Assembly (NCBI GenBank): GCA_023053545.1
Contig: JAKZAN010000005.1
Coordinates: forward strand, 3,534,001-3,598,000
From: Lepidurus packardi
Taxonomy: Eukaryota; Arthropoda; Branchiopoda; Notostraca; Triopsidae
Reading direction: 5' to 3'
DNA length: 64,000 bases
Part shown: piece by piece, positions 22,701 through 30,606 of the stretch
How the letters are laid out: every line of letters begins with the position of its first letter
Numbering within the stretch: position 1 is the first letter of the stretch
The notes under the pieces: generated by a model
Told to the model about the DNA's origin: nothing
What the model saw: the letters and a program-made list of their open reading frames with translations, nothing else
Databases searched by the model: none
Translations under genes and position numbers: made by a program

Positions 22701-24658
22701 TCCGACCAGCATCAATGGGATTCCTTAGTCCAAACAGCGGCCTTCTGTGTCAATACTGCCATGCAAGAAACCACCGGAATAAGCCCGTTTCAATTGGTAT
22801 ATGGACGTCTTCCAGTGTTACCCGAAGAGACGCTATTCCCGTGGCCGGAAGATGTGTCAGAAACTTATCCCGAGTTTCTTGGACGCGTCGAGGCCGTGCG
22901 AAGAGCAACCATGGAGCGAATCTTGGTTAAACAGAAAGCGCAGAAACTCCGTTACGACAAACACCATCGGGCTCCACCTGTCTTCAAACCTGGTGATCTG
23001 GTATGGGTCCAGCGGCGTCTCCGAACGAAGGGCCAGTCACCTAAACTCCGTCCAAAATATATCGGACCCTTTTCCATTGCCAGAAATATTACAGAAGTCA
23101 CCTACCAAATCGAAGACCTACCCGGACAGGAAACAAAACGTCGACTTCGGATATTTCCCGCCCACGTCAGTCAACTAAGGAAATTTGTACCCGGTTATGT
23201 GTCCGACGAAGAAAGTGACGAAGAAGATGGAGAAGATGACGGTGAAATTGTAGACATAGACGACAACACGACCTCTAACCAGAGTGAGGAAAATAGAGAA
23301 TCGGACGATGATCTCCCTTTGGCGCAGCTCTTGAAACACCATGGAACAGAAGGAGTGAACGATGCTGATGATGACCTGCCATTGTCCGAGTTGGTGAAAA
23401 CCTGGAGACCTGCCGGGGTCGGAGAGGGTCACTTGGTCGCTCGGGAGAGCGATTTAAGTCAGGAAGGGCCGAGTGTAGCGAATGACCCTTTTGAAAACGT
23501 TGGTCTTGGTTAATTTGCATGTTTGGGAGTAAGTGGCGGATTCTTGGAGAATGGCAAGGTCAGGTCAATGAAGGACAAACGTTGAAAGAAGCATGTTCGC
23601 TAAGAAAGGGGTCGCCAAGTGGTATAAAAAGATACGCCAATGTACAGACGAGGCAGTTGGGTTTTAGACCAAGCAAAGAAATACAGCATTGAAAAAAACC
23701 ATCCGTGACATTATTAAGATGTTTCCACCCACGACTTTGCTTTGTAGATAATGAGTACGTCACCACAACTGGTCTCTTCAACAATTTGTACGTGAAATTA
23801 ATTCGACCCGTTGCGGACATGAAACCAAGTCCGGATGATGGATGGCGGTTTTTAGTGCATGACCGCGTAGATGTTCCTATGTTGTCCATACGTACTCATG
23901 GAAGTTCCATTATGTATGGTACAAACAAAGACGTTCGACTCTACACACGCTCGGTAAGAACAATATGGCTTTTAAAGGTTACTTTTGTCTCAGTAATAGT
24001 GTTTTCATTTTTATTAGTTCCAAACTCTAAACACGAAATCTAGACCCTGTAATGCTGATCCAAAGTACAGTGTTACCCGGTGTACAGCAGAGTGCTTCAT
24101 CGATGCTGTGGTACAAAATTCAACGTGTCGATTATCCTACATGGATTTAGATAGCAGTACAAGTACAAAACTTTTTTTTCTTACGACATTAAACTAATGA
24201 TTATTTGAAAAGGGTTACAGCCAGGTTTCTGTAATAAGCCCGAAAACCACCGCCATGCATCGAAAGTGGCTATAAGCGCGTTGTTCTATGGACAGTGGAC
24301 CAGTACTCACTGCAATTGCACTAGGCAATGCAATGAAGACATCTTTGTGCCCCATACGGAAACATCTCCCGGCAAAGATAGCAGCAGGCTAAGGATATAC
24401 TTCCAGGTATTCATGTATTAAATTCAATACTGTTTGATTGTACTATTGTGTTGGAACCTTTTACGTTAGGATTGGACGTTTGATGAAGTTAAAGAAGAGC
24501 ACGGCTACAGTTTTATTGCCCTGCTTTGCGATGTTGGCGGATCGTTAGGGCTTTTACTTGGAGCTTCAGTGCTCACTTTCTTTGAAATTCTAGAAGTTAT
24601 ATTTGGGGTAATGGTTGGCTTAGTAAGAAGGTGTTTCCACAGGTGTTGGTCAAATTAA
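16800..24658 (+). CDS. DEG/ENaC (pickpocket/ASIC-like) sodium channel subunit 2
   Basis: Nine exons: 16800-16906, 17001-17088, 17157-17441, 17523-17801, 17859-17949, 23748-23953, 24018-24156, 24213-24406, 24470-24658. Phases agree and give 525 residues with no disabling mutation. TM1 lies near ILWFMVLVVCACIAFIQ, then YLSTPVTVTFRIARNESLKF and LVTICNRN. The loop has CWFGRNITC and HCNCTRQCNEDIF, and TM2 has GGSLGLLLGASVLTFFE. Exons 5 (91 nt) and 9 (189 nt) equal the matching exons of channel gene 1, showing a tandem duplication of the gene. Two extra 5' exons encode a basic, aromatic-rich N-terminus absent from gene 1; the ATG at 16800 is the first in that frame and is the least certain part. 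The intron 17950-23747 is about 5.8 kb because it holds a complete Ty3/gypsy element; its outer splice sites (GTGAGT and TTTGTAG) are intact. Confidence 0.88.
17962..18198 (+). repeat. 5' LTR of element A
   Basis: The 237-bp repeat starts TGTAGCG and ends GTGACA. It is matched base for base, by eye, by 23474-23710. Confidence 0.95.
18111..18143 (+). promoter_or_regulatory. TATA/Inr promoter in the 5' LTR of element A
   Basis: TATAAAAAG starts at 18111, and GCAGTT, close to the arthropod initiator, begins 30 nt downstream at 18141. The predicted transcript start, the A at 18143, would set the U3/R boundary. Confidence 0.5.
18199..18459 (+). other. Primer-binding site and untranslated leader of element A
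   Basis: Directly after the LTR comes AATTTGGTGTCAGAAGTGGG. It has the TGG expected of a tRNA primer-binding site, offset by a few nt; I could not assign the tRNA. Farther on, 18305-18372 resembles 35492-35556 in the leader of element B (shared GTACAAAGC and CTTAAATTGCTTTGG), suggesting a conserved RNA signal. Confidence 0.6.
18460..19542 (+). CDS. gag: Gag of element A
   Basis: A 360-residue open frame from the ATG at 18460. The central part (about residues 65-220) has the alpha-helical capsid character of Ty3/gypsy Gag, including FSGGPEEDVEHWAETL and WNDSRGG. The C-terminus has two CCHC zinc knuckles, CYQCGREGHIARDC and CFRCDKAGHIARNC, which bind RNA. The frame overlaps the open pol frame (19470-19542) in the -1 register, so Gag-Pol is probably made by frameshifting. 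Confidence 0.9.
   Translation: MTTSPTPTAAAAHQMEEDAGEGSFPTTRLMRSFLASQQAVLDALTKQTTNPPLPGKISSQSLATMAIFSGGPEEDVEHWAETLSRIGKVEGWTPEQHLRAALSKIAGPVVHWNDSRGGACKNWDDWKIALQKAFGRPLSLEQWSAKIQARVQQAGESTASYLYDKLRLCERCPIQLKEKEQIERLARGLRRPDVAAAVMARRPNTVDSFIDLINHVETTTCSYNAPIAPVTSVQESTLPPRNSALSPLPLYPPVSPQVKPSSPTSDTLPATIEQLLTRMSSLEQTMRTQKSEHNRQPSRRPTCYQCGREGHIARDCRNRNNSPRNLQESIVCFRCDKAGHIARNCPTRVPPTSENSSADL
19578..23513 (+). CDS. pol: Pol of element A (PR-RT-RNase H-IN)
   Basis: A 1311-codon frame counted from the GTG at 19578. The frame is really open from 19470, and the GTG is not a likely start. Domains in order: aspartic protease (VDSGAS near residue 34), reverse transcriptase with YLDD (about 497), RNase H with HTDAS (about 643), integrase HHCC zinc finger (HDSFAGGH to CPTC, about 859-896) and the D,D,E core (GIDHVG about 927, ISDRGTG about 987, GLCERVNR about 1023). 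A GPF-type C-terminal module (YIGPFSIA, about 1160) and an acidic tail follow. The last 13 codons and the stop lie inside the 3' LTR. No internal stop or shift is seen. Confidence 0.93.
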   Translation: MVTVDGTISDRRIGLPVIHLDVGGVGQVTGLVDSGASCSLICACTLPQHSEIQPYFGTPLTDAGNGVVPVLGTIMLEITPTTLNRPCMHQFLVVNQAPFPVILGVDWMAVANVSVLSSEGQIKVMYDAETLSKHVLYAPPKIETTVAPCNTLEKSAPSSEKSFLQDFQVMDDHSEGFLGVLRSSETAVIPPGSLCFVPAYVPRNSPNTIIAAAVLRANPGDEWITPSSLLQAKNGKTFVPVLNIGKHRLTIHPHTKLGLASSPQSVSVPIDSPGSQGTVATVNHRSSSNSTLPFNDTQFGETLSQDQRRELSDLLNSYSQCFATSDKPLQGTSLVDHQIHTEQPIPLHVPPRRVSAAERQIISEQVTKMLDAGIITPSTSPWSSPVVLVKKKNGELRFCVDYRRLNSITKKDVYPLPRIDDILDRIGNAVFFTSLDLASGYWQVTVNPSDREKTAFVTPDGLYEFQRMPFGLCNAPATFQRLMDRVLAGLKWSHCLVYLDDILIFGRTFSEHQDRLRLVLEAIRHSNLTLNLDKCTFARPEVVFLGHRVNCHGIGPDSQRAEAIINYPQPSNLKQLRRFLGMLGYYRRFIRGFAAIARPLYGLLKKATTWNWTEQSSASFLHLKQALRTAPILNHFQEEREIEIHTDASYEGLGAVLVQRQGNEEFTIAYISRRLSDPESRYHSNELECLAVVWAVTKWRSYIFGRPFKVITDNTAVTYLFHKQEVNAKFSRWVLALQEYDITFQHRKGKANVVADALSRAPTGAGEETQPPDHMAICTLLYKVQPSVLLAEQYTDPQFSHLLLLLTDPAALSKFPDSDGISTQFSLRHGLLYRKGNGRGRKLLLALPRTFRRDVLRSCHDSFAGGHLGLTKTLDKVKSRYWWPRLTSTVRRYVKSCPTCQQRKIPPGPPLGFLQPIPPPDQPFRLLGIDHVGPFPLTPRGNRHLLVAIDYHSKWVEVRAVPDTSSKNVVDFLMEQIILRHGTPEALISDRGTGFTARQMEETLERLKIRHSMTAAYHPQANGLCERVNRTLTEIVAGLIESDQHQWDSLVQTAAFCVNTAMQETTGISPFQLVYGRLPVLPEETLFPWPEDVSETYPEFLGRVEAVRRATMERILVKQKAQKLRYDKHHRAPPVFKPGDLVWVQRRLRTKGQSPKLRPKYIGPFSIARNITEVTYQIEDLPGQETKRRLRIFPAHVSQLRKFVPGYVSDEESDEEDGEDDGEIVDIDDNTTSNQSEENRESDDDLPLAQLLKHHGTEGVNDADDDLPLSELVKTWRPAGVGEGHLVARESDLSQEGPSVANDPFENVGLG
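23474..23710 (+). repeat. 3' LTR of element A
   Basis: A 237-bp copy of 17962-18198, preceded by a purine-rich tract (AGGAAGGGCCGAG) that can serve as the plus-strand primer. The pol stop codon lies within its first 40 bp. Confidence 0.95.
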
Positions 24659-24802
24659 TCTTCATTTTTGTTTACAGCTTTGCGAATTTATTCGCTTGAG
24701 CTTCGAGAATACAGCTTGTATCAATCCATTCGCTTGAGCTTTCGTTAGATGTTGTGTTCTGTACGTTTGCTCTCAATCAACTCTCTGTATTTCAGTATCC
24801 CT

Positions 24803-24817
24803 CCCCCCCCCCCCCCC
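24803..24817 (+). repeat. Poly-C run (15 C)
   Basis: An uninterrupted run of 15 cytosines within duplication unit 1, absent from the matching part of unit 2. The length may be unreliable in sequencing. Confidence 0.9.
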
Positions 24818-25621
24818 GATCTTAACAGCTACGACACTACAGTTGGAGTTTGGCGAGTCGAGTGAATTCGTTCGAGTTGGGTGTTCTGCACTGGTTCTGG
24901 ACTGTCATTTTGCAGCTCTCTTAACGGTCATTCCTGTGTTTCACCCAATACAGTTTAATAAAACCACTATTTTTCGAACTACGCTTAATTTTGGTGAAAT
25001 TCTATTACCTCTGAGAACCGTGCGTGATAGATTGAAGTACCCACAGGGAAAAGTGGTTTGATAGGTGATTAAAACTTTACTATGACTCGTGAGCCTTGAT
25101 AATGACACTGGCAATTCCAAAGACCGCAAAGACATTTCAAATTCAGTTCCCGGAATTTCGCGTCATTCGAGGGGAATCAGCTACTAGTACTGTGGAATTG
25201 CTGTGTACGCGTCCTCGCCATTTCCAGGAAGAAGTCAGGAAATAATCTCCGAATTCTTCCGAATATTTGAAGGAAGCCAAACGATCCTTGCTCTCCCAAG
25301 CTCTAAAGCCTGTAAGTTTGAAAAAGCCTTGGGTCCCGTGGAGCTAACCCGACCACTCCGAAGATGAAGAAGCGGATGAAGAAACTCTGGATTAAACCGA
25401 GTTTCCTACGAAGTAGCCAATGAGCCGAAATTAAGCCCGGATACCCCAGCAAGGGGTACCAGTTCCCAGCGTTGCACGAGGAGCTCGAGGAAATTGAAAA
25501 GTCATCGCTGAACTGGCCATACTACTGCCTACACATAGACGGATCTTTGGTTTTTAACGATCCAAACGCCGTAGACTCCTCACCAGTGGTTCTAGTGCTA
25601 ACTCTACTCGCTAAAAGCGTC

Positions 25622-25983
25622 TGCTGAGAAATCTTATGTAACTCTTAAGGGTAGAATGGTGCGAATGCCTGCCCGTTTTCTATAGTATTCCCGAAATTGA
25701 ATGTTTGAACCTTTCACCTTGTTGTAATAACTATTATCCCTTCACTAGCTTTTCGTCATTCCCTGGTTGAACTTTCCTGGCCTTTAAAAAGGGGTTCAAA
25801 GTCGTACAGTCGAGGGCGTAACACCAAGCGTGAAGGAACAATAGTGAACAAGTTATAGTGAGTAGTACCTTCATTTACCTTTTTTTCTCTTTATTCTGTG
25901 AACCAATCGGCGTATATCGTAAGTTTAGCAAATAAAGTTTGCTTAGCCAGTATCCAAAAAACCCAGTGCCTTATTTTTCTACA
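25622..25983 (+). repeat. LTR-like segment of BEL/Pao fragment
   Basis: Homology to unit 2 stops just before this segment. It holds a TTTAAAAAGGGG TATA-like box, an AATAAA (in GCAAATAAAGTTT) and an end at TTCTACA. CATTTTGGTCCTCCGAGC follows, which resembles the primer-site region of BEL/Pao elements. No second copy was found to prove the boundaries. Confidence 0.55.
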
Positions 25984-26115
25984 CATTTCCCACATTTTGG
26001 TCCTCCGAGCTGGATCTGGCAAGGCATACTGATTTATTTACCACCGATTTATTCATTGACTTACGCCGATCGAGAAACTACGTGCTACCCGAGCTCCCTT
26101 GCTATCAGCTTTCAA

Positions 26116-27130
26116 CATGGAATCTGAATACCTTCGGACGCTCATGGATATGCCAAAACCAGAAAGCAGACAATTGAAAGTTCTTATTAAGCAATTAACA
26201 ACGAAACTCGACAAGATTAGCGATATCACGGATGAGAATGTGCAACTGCTGAATACAGTCGATGAAGTCTCCAACGAATCGAAAACTGTTGACGCCATGC
26301 GAGATCGCCTTATTGAACTGGAAGAAGCCGCTGAAAACCTTCTAAAACATCCATCGACTGTCGAAGTGCCCAAGGAAACTGTCTCCCATGCGAAACTTCC
26401 GAAGATGAACCTAAAACCCTTCGACTGAGATATATTCCACTGGCGAACTTTTTGGCAGTGATTCGAGTCCACGATCTACCAGAATTCTGCTCTCTCCAAG
26501 ACTGTCCGTTTCAACTACCTAGAATCTCTACTTCAAGGAGATGCGGCGAAGGTTATTGAAGGACTGCCAGTCACCGACGAGACCTATGACGACGCAATTA
26601 AACCCCTTAAGGACCGTTTCGGCAAACCCGATATCTTCACTACAGCGACAACCCGACACTACAGCGCACTCCTTTGTCCTGTTCTGCTTTCGAAGATTCC
26701 TGAAGAGGCCCGCCTGTTATTGACAAGACATGCGAAAGCCAACTTCAACAACCTCAATCAACTCCTAGAATTCCTGAACGACGATTTTGACTCGATACAA
26801 CGTTGCCAATCATTTGATCCAGCGGAAGTTGAAGTTCATCTGAAGACAAGAGCAGAAGCGCAATAGAAGCCTAAAACAGAGTTGGGAGTCCTAAAGAAGG
26901 AACCCAGCACAATCGACGCATTTAGCACTACCGTAACCCAAGGTTCGAGAAGCTGACTTTATTGCAAGATTTTTGATCACGCCACCTTTAATTGTCCCAA
27001 GTCCATAACCGAAAAACGTGGCTTCCTGAAGAAAGATGGCCGGTGTTTTAATTTCATTAAACGAGGACACCGTTCAATGAATGCCTAACGTCACGTTCGA
27101 GATGCCGGAACTGTAAGGCCCTTCATCACA
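26116..27130 (+). pseudogene. Degraded BEL/Pao gag
   Basis: An open frame from 26116 to 26428 ends LPKMNLKPFD then stop. The typical Pao Gag continues after it as WRTFWQ, then FNYLESLLQGDAAKVIEGL and AIKPLKDRFGKPDI, with stops and frame changes between the pieces. A damaged cysteine-rich segment (CPKS to CFNFIKRGH) lies near 26990-27070. It is clearly non-functional. Confidence 0.8.
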
Positions 27131-27263
27131 CCAATATTTGCGAGAGAACCAAGAAAACTGGAGCAAAGCCTGAATACGACGAACGACAACCCATGGATGT
27201 ATCGCCTTCTTTTAAACTTCCAATAGATGTGATTACGCCTCCCGGGAGATTAATCCTAACAGG

Positions 27264-27401
27264 TTGAAATACGACAATAAAATCACGAACAACGCTAACG
27301 CGGTAAAAATTCAAGTCGTATGCACTTCTTGTTTTGTAGCTTATTTGCGAACCAATAGTGAGCATAGCATTTACGAGCAGTGCTTGCAAAACTCGAGGCA
27401 T
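27264..27401 (-). pseudogene. Truncated copy of the orphan gene at 29896-30606
   Basis: Starting from the ATG at 27401, about 43 codons resemble the start of the intact copy: MPRVLQALLVNAMLTIGSQ against MSRVCQVLLVSAVLIIGSQ, and VSVVRDF against GSVVRDL. Similarity ends near 27264, where BEL/Pao-derived sequence begins. The remaining four-fifths of the coding region is missing. The upstream flank to about 28060 is also duplicated. Confidence 0.8.
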
Positions 27402-28212
27402 TTTGTACTGTTCGCCGGTAAAAAGAAAGTATCACTTTGCGAGAGAAATACAAGCCATTCTTATTTTGCCTTCATTGATGGGACCTTTTTGTAGAAACCG
27501 GGCAGTAAAGGATCGGCTTCATGTAACACTAGAACGAGTACTTGATTTGTGCAGCGATTGATTATCATATCTGAAACCTTAGATAATAGGTAGACTAGTA
27601 AGGATTCATTATTCCTTTCACCTTCTCATTCACCTTATTCCGACACCTTCCATTATTCTATCTAAGCATTATTCTATGGTAAACATTATTCTATGCCACC
27701 GTAAAACAAAAGTGTCATAATTAGGAATGAATGGCAAAGACTCGTGTCACGAAAACATCCTGAAACGAACTCTCTGTGTTGGGATGGTTAGCATAAAATG
27801 GGTCTCCACTGCTCCGTTTGACCTCCGTTCCATATTACTGCAGTACCCTTTGCTATAAAGCGGTTTTCGGATAATATTTTACAAAATTATCTTTCAAGCT
27901 ACGCAGGGGTAACCTTTGAAATCAATTTCGTGTCGCTTGAACTCGCCCTATGAAAAGATTGCTAGAGTCTAGCACGTGACGTAAACCAAGTCTCCAGAAC
28001 TTAAATTCCGCTTGAGTGATGTTGCATGCTTCGCTGAGTGAAATCGAAAAAACGAAATACGAAAGTGTTTCCACAGGGTGTTTGTCAAATTATTCTTTAT
28101 TTTGTGCACAGCTTTGCTAATTCATTCCCTTGAGCTTTTGGTAGAGTTTGTTGAGTCGAGTGGATTCGTTGGAAATGGGAGAATCTCGTTGGGTGTTCTG
28201 CACTGGTGTACA

Positions 28213-28780
28213 CTCTACTTTTTTAAATATTGTATTCAATAGCGTGAGCTACGCTCGTTGCTAGTCTAAGTTTACATATAAGATACGTTATCACTTTTTG
28301 CTTTGAAGGGTATAGGTATTTACAAACAAGCATGCGCACACGCATTCGCACTCATTCGTTCTGCTATGTATTCAAGTCTTAGGTTTTAATGCTCTAATTG
28401 CCGAACATGCACATTTGTGGACTGCTGGAAAAATTGCTGGGTTGGTTAGTAGAGTTTTGGTGTTAGAGTGTAGTTTTTCATGGACAAGTCTCGTAGTAGT
28501 ATTGACCGTTGTCTGTTGAGTAGTCTAAAGTTAAAAAAACGTGAACGAGGGCTTGTTTTGTGTAGTTGTTGCAGGGGCATGTCTTACCGTTTGTTTTATG
28601 TATTCTGTAGAGATATGCTTTCATTGGGAAGTTAGCAGTCTTAGATTTATCTGTGTCTCGGAGTGTTGAGGGTGAGGATAGCCACCTTTTCTGCCATTCT
28701 TGGTAGATTATGATTTTTGCAATTTTTTATAGTCGTTTTCGTTTTCCGTAAGGTACTGGTGTAAACGTTAGAATCCTTTT
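28213..28780 (-). mobile_element. 3'-end fragment of a LINE
   Basis: Sequence present in unit 2 but not in unit 1. On the minus strand it reads WQKRW, then AYLYRIHKTNGKTCPC, the kind of C-terminal cysteine motif found after the reverse transcriptase of Jockey/I/R1-type LINEs. It ends in an A-rich tail near 28240. The fragment is 5'-truncated and broken in frame. Confidence 0.6.
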
Positions 28781-28919
28781 AACGATCACTTCTTTGTTTA
28801 ATCCAATACAGTTTTATATACCCACCATTTCTCGAACTACGCCTAATTTGTGCAAACTTCTACCACCATGTATGGGAATCGGGTGTGATAAATTGGTGCA
28901 CCCACCGGAAAAGGTAGTT

Positions 28920-29480
28920 TGATAGGTGATCTAAACATTACTGTGACCAGTGAGCCTTGATGATACTGTGGCAATTTCAAAGACCGCAGTAGCCGGCAAA
29001 GATGTTTCTTATTCAGTTCCCGGAATTTCGCGTCCTTTAAGGGGCACCAGCTGCTATTACTCTGGAATTGCTGTGCATGCGTCCTTTCTCTCCCGAGCTC
29101 CAAAGCCCGTAAGTTTGAAGAAGCCTTGGCTCCCATGGAGCTACCCCGACCACTCCGAAAACGAAGAAGCGTATGTCAAAAAAGTCCAACGTCTTGGATT
29201 AAACCGAGCTGCCTACTAAGTGCCAACGAATGGGAGTTAAGCCCGGATACCGAGCAAGGGATATCAGTTTCCAGCTTTGTGTAAGGAGCTCGATGAAATT
29301 GAAAAGTCGATCACTGAACTGGCCCCACTGCTTCCCACAGAAGCGGACCTTTGCCATTCAACTATTCAAATACCGTAGGCGCCTGACCACCAGTTTGTCA
29401 TGCTTACCCTTCTCACTAGCGCAAGCATCCCGCTCCAACCGTGGCAAATCCCGTCGTTGCGCCCAGCAGATTCCATAAAG
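28920..29480 (+). other. Unidentified decayed coding-like block in the duplication
   Basis: This block aligns with about 25055-25620 of unit 1. One copy or the other keeps readable stretches: SRAPKPVSLKKPWLPWSYP in this copy, and GYQFPALHEELEEIEKS in unit 1 near 25450. Each copy has different stops and shifts. It may be a dead gene or transposon that predates the duplication; I do not recognise the family. Confidence 0.35.
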
Positions 29481-29895
29481 CGGTTAGGGTTCCACGATTC
29501 TCCGTAGCCTACGATGAGGACGTCCTGTGATATCTCAACAACTAAGAGCAAATCGTGATCTTCAACTGGTGGAATACTAACAATTAGTTAGAATGTTTCA
29601 CTACGAACCTCGACGGCATAGTAAAACCATCGCCCCGTTCCAAGGTAATGTCCGAGTTGCAGCTGTTTGTATAATTTAGATGACGAATATTTTCAAAAAA
29701 AAAGTTTCTTATTATAGAAGTAAAGGCATAACGGAGTACTTCGGTGCAAGTTTGAGATATTTTATTTTGTAGATAAATGCACGTTTAAAAATATACACGC
29801 TATAAAATAAATACGCGTTAGAAATGGATAAATACACGTTTGAAGATCCATAATCATATATGCTTTCCAACTATGCGAATATTTTGCATACTAAT

Positions 29896-30606
29896 CTATC
29901 TTTTTCCAATCACAGAAATTGCACTATTTGTCGCATTAAATAATATGTAATATGGAAAACCGAGCGTGAGTTGTTGCTGCTGTTGTTCCTGTTGGGTTTG
30001 CTGGCTCTGTTGCTGTTGATTATTGTTGTTGTTATTATTATTAATAATGTTCGTGGATATGATCGAAGCTAGAGCCAGAGCAACTGATGCTCCAATAGAT
30101 AAGCATATTGGGACAAGAGCCACAAAAATAGGGCTAAAATCAATGTGATGTTTCTGGTAATAGTGCTGCCCATAATGCGGTGGTTTATTTTCGTAACTGT
30201 GGTAGCCTGGACCATAAGACGGTGACTTTCCTCGAATGTATGAGTTTCCATAGCCTTTCGCAGAAACGGCGAAATCACTATTTTTACTAGCATCTCCGTA
30301 TTTTGCAACAGGATAGTACATTGAAGCACTTTCTGATGGACTAGCAGGGGTTGACGTTCCATGTCCGTCAAGATTGTTAAAATGTGGAATGGTTTGTTGA
30401 CGACCATTTGGAGGTGATGAATACTGCTTAACTAGCGTTGATTGTGGTCGTAGGCTTGGGCTGTAATTTGGAATCCTTTCAAGATCACGAACAACGCTCC
30501 CGCGATCAAAATTCCAGCGGTGTGCACGATTTATTGTTTCGTAGCTCATTTGCGAACCAATAATGAGCACAGCACTTACGAGCAACACTTGACAAACTCG
30601 AGACAT
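29896..30606 (-). CDS. Orphan secreted/membrane protein with Asn/Gln-rich tract
   Basis: I do not recognise the family. Single-exon frame; the ATG at 30606 is chosen over the in-frame ATG at 30663 because it begins a good hydrophobic leader (MSRVCQVLLVSAVLIIGSQ). This gives 236 residues. The middle (about 40-150) is rich in Ser, Pro, Tyr, Gly and His. A hydrophobic stretch FSPIFVALVPICLSIGASVA (about 155-185) could span a membrane. A run of eight Asn and Gln-rich sequence follows, then a hydrophobic end LTLGFPYYILFN. A truncated paralogue at 27264-27401 shows the N-terminus and signal peptide were under coding constraint or recently were. It could be a surface or cuticle-type protein, which is a guess. 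Confidence 0.6.
   Translation of the reverse strand: MSRVCQVLLVSAVLIIGSQMSYETINRAHRWNFDRGSVVRDLERIPNYSPSLRPQSTLVKQYSSPPNGRQQTIPHFNNLDGHGTSTPASPSESASMYYPVAKYGDASKNSDFAVSAKGYGNSYIRGKSPSYGPGYHSYENKPPHYGQHYYQKHHIDFSPIFVALVPICLSIGASVALALASIISTNIINNNNNNNNQQQQSQQTQQEQQQQQLTLGFPYYILFNATNSAISVIGKR

Larger units (their letters stand above)
17962..23710 (+). mobile_element. Complete Ty3/gypsy LTR retrotransposon (element A)
   Basis: The element is 5749 bp from TG to CA, bounded by two 237-bp LTRs that look identical by eye, and flanked by the 4-bp duplication TTAT (17958-17961 and 23711-23714). It holds gag and pol in the order protease, reverse transcriptase, RNase H, integrase, which defines Ty3/gypsy. 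There is no env-like frame. It lies in sense orientation within an intron of channel gene 2. Open gag and pol frames and matching LTRs indicate a recent, possibly still competent insertion. Confidence 0.95.
25622..27260 (+). mobile_element. BEL/Pao retrotransposon fragment (5' LTR + gag)
   Basis: Inserted in duplication unit 1. It has a 5' LTR-like segment followed by a primer-site region and a decayed BEL/Pao gag. The pol part and 3' LTR are missing, and the element runs straight into the truncated orphan gene copy at about 27260. Either the insertion was followed by a deletion that removed both the element's 3' end and the gene's 3' end, or it arrived truncated. Confidence 0.75.
24631..28068 (+). 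repeat. Tandem duplication unit 1 (diverged)
   Basis: This unit and 28069-31335 share the same order of homologous blocks. Both begin GTGTTTCCACAGG and continue through an AGCTTTGC-Ttcgcttgagc block, a CAATACAGTTT block, a CAGTTCCCGGAATTTCGCGTC block, and the 5' part of the orphan gene with its flank. Unit 1 starts in the last coding exon of channel gene 2 and directly abuts unit 2. A BEL/Pao fragment (25622-27260) interrupts it. Many substitutions and small indels show the duplication is old. Confidence 0.8.

Noticed and set aside
24213-24406. Apparent stop at the start of exon 8 of channel gene 2
   Set aside because: It arises only if the exon is read in the wrong phase. With the acceptor at 24211-24212 and one carried base the frame is open and matches the paralogue.
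16800-24658. Channel gene 2 as a pseudogene killed by the gypsy insertion
   Set aside because: The element lies wholly within an intron; the flanking splice sites, phases and all nine exons are intact.
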